From Prevotellaceae bacterium (GTDB taxonomy: Bacteria > Bacteroidota > Bacteroidia > Bacteroidales > UBA932): a stretch of DNA of 5,836 nt. Both the position numbers and the translations under genes were made by a program. Positions 1 through 4,479 of this stretch are shown here, in pieces; the stretch's first letter is position 1; each line of letters opens with the position of its first letter. The stretch is taken from NCBI GenBank assembly GCA_031289895.1, contig JAITOP010000159.1, forward strand, positions 1-5,836, in the 5' to 3' direction. The notes beneath the pieces were generated by a model. That model made no database searches. It saw nothing but the letters and a program-made list of their open reading frames with translations, and was not told where the DNA came from.

Positions 1-46
1 TTGATAATTGGCAATTTTTTAATAGGGGGGTTATATTCCTTTTTTT

Positions 47-65
47 CCCCGCGTTTCACACGGGG
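47..65. repeat. Short hairpin with CCCCG/CGGGG arms
   Basis: CCCCGCG (47-53) and CACGGGG (59-65) form a 7-bp stem around a TTTCA loop, with one imperfect position: C52/A60, which becomes a G-U wobble on the minus-strand transcript. No T-run follows on either strand in the direction of transcription, so it is better read as a repeat hairpin than as an intrinsic terminator. Confidence 0.6.
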
Positions 66-76
66 TTATTCATATT

Positions 77-93
77 AAAGTCCTACGGACTTT
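77..93. repeat. Perfect short palindrome AAAGTCC-TAC-GGACTTT
   Basis: A perfect 7-bp stem with a 3-base loop. It lies 11 bases to the right of the CCCCG hairpin and has the same small-loop format as the hairpins at 182-196 and 365-377, suggesting one family of small palindromic units. Confidence 0.7.
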
Positions 94-107
94 GTGCGTT
101 GATTTTT

Positions 108-128
108 ACCACAAAGGACACAAAATTG
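108..128. repeat. ACCACAAAGGACACAAAA direct repeat, left copy
   Basis: This word recurs at 545-566 as ACCACAAAAGACACAAAA followed by ATTG, differing by one substitution and one added A. The two copies have the same orientation and flank both the nested inverted repeat (135-398) and the long hairpin (443-491). Confidence 0.65.
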
Positions 129-181
129 GTTAATTCTTTTTTTGAGGTGTTATTATTATTCAAAATAAGTAACTTGCGAGG

Positions 182-196
182 CTGCCCGAAGGGCAG
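182..196. repeat. Hairpin CTGCCC-GAA-GGGCAG
   Basis: A perfect 6-bp stem with a 3-base loop, immediately outside the left middle arm of the nested element. It mirrors the hairpin at 365-377, which sits just outside the right middle arm. Confidence 0.7.
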
Positions 197-207
197 AATT
201 TTCATAA

Positions 208-227
208 CCGCAGGTCGTGACCTGCGG
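208..227. repeat. Perfect palindrome CCGCAGGTC-GT-GACCTGCGG
   Basis: Two 9-bp arms are separated by two bases. The left arm overlaps the left middle arm of the nested element (197-213), so the two foldings compete. CCGCAGGT recurs at 324-331, the start of the matching hairpin on the right side. Confidence 0.75.
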
Positions 228-249
228 AGAAAAGACCGCACAACAACCT

Positions 250-300
250 CTGCCTGTAAAGGCAGGACTTGTATTGCAAAAGGCCTGCCTTTACAGGCAG
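250..300. repeat. 17-bp perfect inverted repeat, core of the nested element
   Basis: The arms 250-266 and 284-300 are exact reverse complements around a 17-base loop. Each arm is also self-complementary (CTGCC, then TGTAAA, then GGCAG), so it can form either one long stem or two small hairpins. Confidence 0.8.
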
Positions 301-323
301 TTGTCCGGGCGGGCTGTGCATTG

Positions 324-352
324 CCGCAGGTTGCGCTGTCGCTTATCTGCGG
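324..352. repeat. Hairpin CCGCAG...CTGCGG with inner GCG/CGC
   Basis: Outer arms CCGCAG (324-329) and CTGCGG (347-352) enclose an inner GCG (333-335) and CGC (340-342). The right outer arm is shared with the right middle arm of the nested element, so it is an alternative pairing. Confidence 0.55.
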
Positions 353-364
353 TTATGAAAATTA

Positions 365-377
365 CGTCTTTCAGACG
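365..377. repeat. Short hairpin CGTCT-TTC-AGACG
   Basis: A perfect 5-bp stem with a 3-base loop between the right middle arm and the right outer arm of the nested element. It is the counterpart of the 182-196 hairpin on the left. Confidence 0.65.
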
Positions 378-442
378 AAATAGCACCTCAAAAAAAGATT
401 TAGCCGCTTTATATCAATAAAACATTTTGGTAAAATTATTTT

Positions 443-491
443 ATGTTGCGCTCGGCTTGATTTATGCACAAAATCAAGCCGAGCGCAACAT
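443..491. repeat. Perfect 21-bp-stem hairpin
   Basis: The arms 443-463 (beginning ATGTTGCGCTCGGCTTG) and 471-491 are exact reverse complements around a 7-base ATGCACA loop. The stem is G/C-rich in the middle and A/T-rich at both ends. It is the strongest single hairpin in the window. No uninterrupted T-run follows on either strand, so a classical intrinsic terminator is not supported. It could still stabilise or define the 3' end of the kor transcript, whose last gene stops 219 bases away. Confidence 0.85.
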
Positions 492-500
492 TATAATAAA

Positions 501-573
501 CTTGTGCAACCTTTGTCTCCGTTGTGATTAAAAAATATGAATAAACCACAAAAGACACAAAAATTGCACAAAG
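501..573. repeat. Imperfect inverted repeat of CACAAAG-rich words
   Basis: The left arm, 501-526 (CTTGTGCAACCTTTGTC...), is roughly the reverse complement of the right arm, 546-573 (...GACACAAAAATTGCACAAAG), with a few substitutions and a 2-base gap. The right arm contains the second copy (545-566) of the ACCACAAARGACACAAAA word found at 108-128. Confidence 0.5.
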
Positions 574-624
574 CCAAACAAAGAGTTTTTCAAATCAATA
601 AGAAGTAAAAAAATCAGCCAACAA

Positions 625-715
625 CTTACAACTTATAACTTCTGACTTATGACTTACGACTTATGACTTACGACTTATGACTTACGACTTATGACTTACG
701 ACTTACAACTTATGA
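625..715. repeat. Heptamer tandem array, 13 units, overlapping the korC stop
   Basis: Thirteen consecutive 7-bp units of consensus CTTAYGA on the plus strand (TCRTAAG on the minus strand). The middle part, 646-701, is four exact copies of the 14-mer CTTATGACTTACGA, so a two-unit block has been amplified. Outer units are more degenerate: CTTACAA at 625-631, CTTATAA at 632-638, CTTCTGA at 639-645 and CTTACAA at 702-708. The last unit (709-715) contains the korC stop and final Ser codon. Twelve of 13 units carry TAA on the minus strand; because 7 is not a multiple of 3, these stops rotate through all frames. Confidence 0.92.
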
Positions 716-1252
716 CTCTTTAATAATTTCCATTCCGCGCGTTATTGCCTGTTCGTTCATCGGTATGAGATGGTGATGACGTTCGGGCAGCGATTTTTTT
801 AATCCTGCGATAACGTTTTCCATTTTCACTATCGGTTTTACTTTCAAAAATCCGCCAAGCACAATCATGTTAAATGTTTTTGCATTTTTCAGGCGGGCTG
901 CTTCTTCGGCTGCCTCGATAATGTAAATTTTAATATCTTTACGTTTCGGCGGATGAGTAATTCCGTTGGGGTCGTAAATGAGAACACCGTTGGGTTTCAC
1001 TGCATTTTCAAACTTATCGAGCGATTGCTGATTAAGAATAATTGCAGTATCAAAAACATTCACAATCGGCGAACTTATACGGTCGTCGCTCAGGATTACA
1101 GTAACATTTGCAGTTCCTCCCCGCATTTCGGGTCCGTACGATGGCATCCAAGTAACTTCTTGGTCTTGCATGATTCCCGAATAGGCTAAAATTTTGCCCA
1201 TCGAAAGCACTCCTTGTCCGCCAAATCCTGCTATTATAATTTCTTCTTTCAT
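710..1252 (-). CDS. korC: 2-oxoacid:ferredoxin oxidoreductase, gamma subunit
   Basis: A 180-residue cytoplasmic subunit of the 2-oxoacid:ferredoxin oxidoreductase complex. This subunit corresponds to the gamma domain of pyruvate:ferredoxin oxidoreductase and helps form the CoA-handling side of the enzyme. The N-terminus has the family's glycine-rich GFGGQGV (residues 9-15), followed by the conserved SYGPEMRGG (38-46). The length is usual for a stand-alone gamma subunit. The ATG at 1252 is preceded by an A/T-rich leader without a Shine-Dalgarno match, as is common in Bacteroidota. It is the last gene of the cluster, 55 bases after korB, and that gap contains a heptamer array. Its own stop lies inside a second heptamer array, so the final Ser codon and stop appear to come from the repeat unit. 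No intrinsic terminator is obvious directly downstream. Confidence 0.93.
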   Translation of the reverse strand: MKEEIIIAGFGGQGVLSMGKILAYSGIMQDQEVTWMPSYGPEMRGGTANVTVILSDDRISSPIVNVFDTAIILNQQSLDKFENAVKPNGVLIYDPNGITHPPKRKDIKIYIIEAAEEAARLKNAKTFNMIVLGGFLKVKPIVKMENVIAGLKKSLPERHHHLIPMNEQAITRGMEIIKES

Positions 1253-1272
1253 AATTTTATATTTTAAATTTT

Positions 1273-1307
1273 TTAACCATTAACCATTAATCACTAATCA
1301 TTAATAA
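1273..1307. repeat. Heptamer tandem array, 5 units, in the korB-korC gap
   Basis: Five 7-bp units on the plus strand: TTAACCA, TTAACCA, TTAATCA, CTAATCA, TTAATAA. On the minus strand the consensus is TGRTTAA. The array begins at the base after the korB stop codon and fills 35 of the 55 bases between korB and korC. Every unit contains TAA or TAG on the coding strand. The sequence differs from the 625-715 array, but period and placement relative to a stop codon are alike. Confidence 0.8.
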
Positions 1308-2069
1308 TTATTTATCTTTCATATCGCCCAAAGGATATTCGGGAAACATATTATCAATCATCCATTGATTTGCAGCAACGGGAGTTAATTTCCAGCCCGA
1401 ACTGCACGTTCCTACTACTTCAACAAACGAAGTTCCTTTTTTAAGCATAGAGTTTTCGAATGCTTTGCGGATTGCTCTTTTTGTTTTGCGCACGGTTAGA
1501 GGATTATAAACGGTTTGACGAGTTACGTAACAAGTGCCGGGAAGTTGTGCAATAAGTTCGGTAATTTTAAGCGGATAGCCGTTTAGTTCAACATTTCGTC
1601 CGTGAGGTGTTGTGGCTGTAACTTGTCCTATCAGTGTTGTTGGCGCCATCTGACCGCCTGTCATACCGTAAATTGCATTATTTATAAATATAACTACGAT
1701 ATTTTCGCCGCGATTACAGGCATGCATAATTTCGGCAGTTCCGATAGATGCAAGGTCGCCATCGCCTTGATATGTGAAAACATATTTATCGGGATTTAAT
1801 CGTTTTGCAGCGGTAGCAAGTGCGGGAGCGCGTCCGTGAGCCGCTTCGAGCCAATCAATATCAATATAATTGTATGCAAAAACGCCGCATCCTACGGGTG
1901 ATACTCCGATAGTTTTATCTTGTATTCCCATTTCGTCAATAACTTCGGCAATAAGTTTATGCACTGTGCCGTGCGAACATCCCGGACAATAATGCATAAT
2001 GTTATCGGTTAATACTTTTGTTCGCGAATAAACCAAATTTTCGGGTTTTATCATTTCTTGTGTTGTCAT
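1308..2069 (-). CDS. korB: 2-oxoacid:ferredoxin oxidoreductase, beta subunit (TPP-binding)
   Basis: A 253-residue catalytic subunit that binds thiamine diphosphate and a proximal [4Fe-4S] cluster. The TPP/Mg signature is clear: GDG at 102-104 followed after 25 residues by NN at 130-131, then YGMTGGQ (134-140). The four cluster cysteines expected for this family can be placed at C28 and C31 (YCPGCSHG), C61 (VGCGVF) and C222 (GTCSSGW). The EAAHGRAPALATAAKR stretch (75-90) is also typical. Length is normal. It starts two bases after the vorB stop, and its ribosome binding site lies inside the end of vorB, so translation is probably coupled. Homologues are labelled 2-oxoglutarate, 2-oxoisovalerate or indolepyruvate oxidoreductase; the sequence does not decide between these. 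Confidence 0.95.
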   Translation of the reverse strand: MTTQEMIKPENLVYSRTKVLTDNIMHYCPGCSHGTVHKLIAEVIDEMGIQDKTIGVSPVGCGVFAYNYIDIDWLEAAHGRAPALATAAKRLNPDKYVFTYQGDGDLASIGTAEIMHACNRGENIVVIFINNAIYGMTGGQMAPTTLIGQVTATTPHGRNVELNGYPLKITELIAQLPGTCYVTRQTVYNPLTVRKTKRAIRKAFENSMLKKGTSFVEVVGTCSSGWKLTPVAANQWMIDNMFPEYPLGDMKDK

Positions 2070-2071
2070 TT

Positions 2072-3163
2072 TTATTTCCTCCCAATCAAATTTTCAACTG
2101 TGTTTAATACTTCTTCGGGCGTAGGAATCATTCCGCCTACGCGACCATAATGTTCTACCGGAATTTTACCGTTTACTGCCAGACGAACATCTTCAACCAT
2201 TTGTCCGGTGCTCATTTCAACCGCAAGTACTGATTTCAGTTGCGGCAACAATTCCTGAATTGCCTGTGTAGGATAAGGATATAATGTTATGGGGCGAAGT
2301 AAGCCTAATTTTATTCCTTTTTCGCGGGCAAGTTCTACGGTTTTCTGGCTTATTCGTGCCGACGAACCATAAGCTACAATCAGATATTCGGCATCATCGC
2401 ATAAGATTTTTTCGCAACGTGTTTCGTTTTTTGCAATTTCGGCATATTTTGCAACAAGTTTATAATTAAATTTTTCTTGTTTTGCCGAATCAAGTTCCAG
2501 CGATGTTGCAACGTGGCGTTGGCGTGTAGCGGGTTTTCCTTTTACAATCCACGAGCCGTAAAGCGTTTCTATTTCTTCATCCGTCCAACGTGGTTTTTCG
2601 GGCGATAATTGCACTTTTTCCATCATTTGACCTATCATTCCATCCGATAAAATCATAACAGGATTGCGATATTTAAATGCAAGTTCAAATCCCAAATCTA
2701 CAAAATCGTTCATTTCCTGAACCGACGATGGCGCAAGTACAATTAATCGGTAATCGCCATGTCCGCCGCCTTTTGTAGCCTGAAAATAATCGGACTGCGC
2801 CGGTTGTATAGTTCCAAGTCCCGGACCGCCGCGAACTACATTTACAATCAAACACGGAATTTCCGCTCCCGCAAGATATGTCAAACCCTCAGCCATAAGA
2901 CTTATTCCCGGACTTGACGACGATGTAAATACTTTTTTTCCTGTTGCCGCGCCGCCGTAGAGCATATTTATCGAAGCCACTTCGCTTTCGGCTTGCAACA
3001 CAACCATTCCTGTTGTTTCCCAAGGCTTAAGTTCCATAAGTGTTTCCATCACTTCTGACTGCGGTGTGATAGGATAGCCGAAATATCCATCGCATCCGCA
3101 ACGAATAGCCGCTATGGCTATCACTTCATTGCCTTTTAATAATTTGTATTCTGCTTTTTCCAT
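2072..3163 (-). CDS. vorB: 2-oxoacid:ferredoxin oxidoreductase, alpha subunit (VorB type)
   Basis: A 363-residue alpha subunit, the partner of KorB in binding TPP and the oxoacid. Domain I begins at about residue 5 and carries YPITPQSE (30-37), the acidic QAESE (57-61) at the position of the TPP-activating glutamate, and TSSSSPGISLM (80-90). RGGPGLGTIQPAQSDY (111-126) follows and resembles proteins named VorB (3-methyl-2-oxobutanoate dehydrogenase) more than the RGGPSTG form usual in 2-oxoglutarate enzymes. Domain II (about 258-363) contains AYGSSAR and LRPITLYPYP (289-298). Gamma and delta domains are not fused, so this is the four-polypeptide architecture. Arginine codons are mainly CGC/CGT. 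It is separated from the ferredoxin subunit by a lipoprotein gene. Substrate preference for branched-chain oxoacids is an inference from motif resemblance. Confidence 0.95.
   Translation of the reverse strand: MEKAEYKLLKGNEVIAIAAIRCGCDGYFGYPITPQSEVMETLMELKPWETTGMVVLQAESEVASINMLYGGAATGKKVFTSSSSPGISLMAEGLTYLAGAEIPCLIVNVVRGGPGLGTIQPAQSDYFQATKGGGHGDYRLIVLAPSSVQEMNDFVDLGFELAFKYRNPVMILSDGMIGQMMEKVQLSPEKPRWTDEEIETLYGSWIVKGKPATRQRHVATSLELDSAKQEKFNYKLVAKYAEIAKNETRCEKILCDDAEYLIVAYGSSARISQKTVELAREKGIKLGLLRPITLYPYPTQAIQELLPQLKSVLAVEMSTGQMVEDVRLAVNGKIPVEHYGRVGGMIPTPEEVLNTVENLIGRK
2078..2083 (-). promoter_or_regulatory. Shine-Dalgarno site of korB
   Basis: GGGAGG on the minus strand lies 8 bases before the korB ATG. 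It overlaps the Gly-Arg codons three and two positions before the vorB stop. It is the only clear Shine-Dalgarno match before any gene here; the other leaders are A/T-rich. It supports the start at 2069 and coupled translation of vorB and korB. Confidence 0.65.
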
Positions 3164-3213
3164 ATTATTTATTTGTGTTTCTTTTTCTGTTTATTTTTAT
3201 TAATTTGTTTTCA

Positions 3214-3221
3214 TAAATGTA
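3214..3221 (-). promoter_or_regulatory. Possible -7 box upstream of vorB
   Basis: TACATTTA on the minus strand matches the Bacteroidota -7 consensus TAnnTTTG at all fixed positions but the last. It lies directly downstream of an A-tract (3222-3230 on the minus strand). A transcript from it would have a leader of roughly 45 bases. No clear TTTG-type -33 box is seen at the expected distance. It would let vorB-korB-korC be expressed independently of the lipoprotein gene, but this is weak evidence. Confidence 0.25.
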
Positions 3222-3259
3222 TTTTTTTTTGCTTTGCAGTAAAATGTGTATCATAAATA

Positions 3260-4072
3260 TCAATGCATCCAACTTCTATACACTTCTCCTTTATCAGTAT
3301 AAAGAATTATGTATAGTAATGATTCTCCGTAATGATTTCCATAATATTTTACAAGTCCTTCAAGAGAGGATGTATTTCCCGAATAATAAAATATAAATGA
3401 AACGGCAAAATGGTATCCTGAGTCTTCTCCCTGTTGCTTGATTTGTCCGTTTGAACCTATCTCATATTCTCCATAAGTGCCTTGTTTATATCTTTTGGAG
3501 ACAGCTCCTAATTGTTGTAGTGAATTAATGAAATTCTGCACCAATGCAGATGTGGAATTTTCATGATAACCTATTGTACCCCAGATAGTATTCGGCGGTA
3601 TTCGCATTAGTGGGGAATTGATAAATTTAATTTGTTCATTCTCCGTAAGTTTAACAATATAACTTTCATCGCTTACTATTAATAGTCCTGAATTTTTCTT
3701 TTGATTTACATTTATATCAAGCTGGTAAATACCATTGGAAAGTGCATCTAAATCAATATCACATGTTGCCGGACCAATAGCTGTAAAACAGCCATCATAT
3801 TTAATTACATCTCCAAAAGATATGTCGATTTTATCAGTTGTTTTATTGATAATTGTACCGATACTATAATTAATACATGGATATATTTCTTTGGTCAAAC
3901 AATAGAACCGTAATGTCCGCTTTGTGTTGCTAAGCGTTTCTATCATCCTGATATTTATATCACTCTTATTGATAAGTACATCATTCTGACTATTTTCGTT
4001 ATCTTTTTCGCAAGAAAAACTTCCCGTAAAAATCAACAAAATAGTCGTAATTTTTAAAATTTTTACTTTCAT
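3260..4072 (-). CDS. Unrecognised lipoprotein, probably surface-exposed
   Basis: A 270-residue protein I do not recognise. The N-terminus is a type II signal peptide: basic start (MKVKILK), hydrophobic stretch 8-17, then a serine-rich lipobox ending at C21. The residues after C21 (EKDNE) are charged like the lipoprotein export signals that send Bacteroidota lipoproteins to the cell surface. The rest looks like beta-rich secreted protein, with four more cysteines (58, 66, 95, 104) that could form disulphides, and no catalytic motif I can name. It lies in the same direction as the operon but separates its delta and alpha subunits, with 120 bases upstream and 96 downstream. It is more A/T-rich (two 60-base samples have 14 G/C each against 26 in one from vorB). 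All six arginines are AGA, AGG, CGG or CGA. Recent acquisition is likely; no link to oxoacid metabolism is evident. Confidence 0.8.
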   Translation of the reverse strand: MKVKILKITTILLIFTGSFSCEKDNENSQNDVLINKSDINIRMIETLSNTKRTLRFYCLTKEIYPCINYSIGTIINKTTDKIDISFGDVIKYDGCFTAIGPATCDIDLDALSNGIYQLDINVNQKKNSGLLIVSDESYIVKLTENEQIKFINSPLMRIPPNTIWGTIGYHENSTSALVQNFINSLQQLGAVSKRYKQGTYGEYEIGSNGQIKQQGEDSGYHFAVSFIFYYSGNTSSLEGLVKYYGNHYGESLLYIILYTDKGEVYRSWMH

Positions 4073-4080
4073 ACTTTCAT
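4065..4080 (-). repeat. Tandem 8-bp duplication at the lipoprotein start
   Basis: ATGAAAGT occurs twice in a row on the minus strand, giving two possible start codons. The first ATG (4080-4078) reads Met-Lys-Val and then stops at a TGA that overlaps the second ATG (4072), which opens the full-length frame. The second ATG is therefore taken as the true start. Confidence 0.8.
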
Positions 4081-4192
4081 ATTTTAATTAGTTTATAATA
4101 ACAATTTCGAATAAATTATTTTGCATTTAAAGCCTGTAAAGATAATCCAAACAAATAATTTTAAATTATCCTTCAATAAAAACAAAATATTT

Positions 4193-4423
4193 TTACTCCT
4201 CAACTTTTACCCGATAAACTGTGATAACCGTATCGGGGCATACTGTTGCGCAATTTGTACAGCCTGTGCAACTTTCGGGATTCACCATTTGCATATAGTT
4301 ATATCCCTTGCCATTTACATCTCGACCAAGTGCGATGGTCTTTGTCGGACACGACGTTACGCATACGCCACAGCCTTTGCATTGCTCGATGTCCACTACT
4401 ATTGTTCCTTTGATTTTTGCCAT
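4193..4423 (-). CDS. korD: 2x[4Fe-4S] ferredoxin, delta subunit of the oxidoreductase
   Basis: A 76-residue bacterial-type ferredoxin with two complete CxxCxxCxxxCP motifs: C15, C18, C21 and C25, then C52, C55, C58 and C62. Each set is followed by proline, as expected for two [4Fe-4S] clusters. In four-subunit 2-oxoacid:ferredoxin oxidoreductases this small subunit carries electrons from the cluster of the beta subunit to external ferredoxin, in the cytoplasm. It sits 56 bases after the aminotransferase, with no promoter-like box between them, so the two are probably co-transcribed. It is separated from the alpha subunit by the lipoprotein gene. The delta role is inferred from cluster membership; the ferredoxin fold is clear. 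The symbol follows the kor naming; vorD or porD would be equally defensible. Confidence 0.92.
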   Translation of the reverse strand: MAKIKGTIVVDIEQCKGCGVCVTSCPTKTIALGRDVNGKGYNYMQMVNPESCTGCTNCATVCPDTVITVYRVKVEE

Positions 4424-4479
4424 ATTTTTTTATTTTTTAGTTTTACTTCTAATGTTTTTTTTACATAATTTTATTGAGT

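Larger units (their letters stand above)
135..398. repeat. Nested inverted-repeat element, MITE-like or structured RNA
   Basis: Three concentric pairs of inverted repeats are visible. The outer arms, 135-154 and 379-398, match at 19 of 20 positions (T-rich arm ending GAGGTGYTAT). The middle arms, 197-213 and 347-363, are a perfect 17-bp match (AATTTTCATAACCGCAG). The inner arms, 250-266 and 284-300, are a perfect 17-bp match (CTGCCTGTAAAGGCAGG). Small hairpins sit between tiers on both sides: 182-196 and 208-227 on the left, 324-352 and 365-377 on the right. Terminal inverted repeats, small size and no coding content fit a miniature inverted-repeat element. A branched structured RNA is the alternative. 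No convincing target-site duplication is seen (left flank TTAAT, right flank TTTAG). No transposase is in the window. Confidence 0.6.
1..709. other. Gene-free repeat-rich region downstream of korC
   Basis: About 700 bases with no credible coding sequence. The open frames here run through palindromes, have no recognisable domain and give low-complexity or Cys/Arg-rich peptides. The region holds, from left to right, two short hairpins (47-65 and 77-93), a nested inverted-repeat element (135-398), a long perfect hairpin (443-491), a CACAAAG-rich imperfect inverted repeat (501-573) and a heptamer array (625-715). The part around 180-352 is visibly G/C-richer than its surroundings. I infer a hotspot of small non-coding repeats at the end of the kor operon. 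Confidence 0.8.

Noticed and set aside
126..405. Target-site duplication around the nested element
   Set aside because: The flanks (TTAAT on the left, TTTAG on the right) share only short T/A words, which is not distinguishable from chance.
99..420. Two overlapping plus-strand open frames (99-383 and 217-420)
   Set aside because: They run across the nested inverted repeats. The peptides are Cys/Arg-rich with repeated CKGR- and LPLQ-like segments that simply translate palindrome arms, with no domain or plausible start context.
443..491. Classical intrinsic terminator for the kor operon
   Set aside because: The stem is excellent, but neither strand has an uninterrupted T-run after it. It lies more than 200 bases beyond korC.
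607..645. Terminator just after korC using the T-run at 607-613 (minus strand)
   Set aside because: A 7-base T-run exists, but the only pairing upstream is a 4-bp TCAG/CTGA with a long loop, too weak to call.
625..715. CRISPR-like array
   Set aside because: Units are 7 bp with no spacers between them; this is a simple tandem repeat.
953..1189. Plus-strand open frame opposite korC, and similar frames opposite korB, vorB, the ferredoxin and the aminotransferase
   Set aside because: Each lies antisense to a gene with complete family motifs, has no recognisable domain and fits the shadow pattern.
4073..4192. Own promoter for the lipoprotein gene
   Set aside because: I searched the minus strand of this gap for TAnnTTTG and found only poor partial matches in very A/T-rich sequence. 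No hairpin terminator for the ferredoxin gene is visible either.
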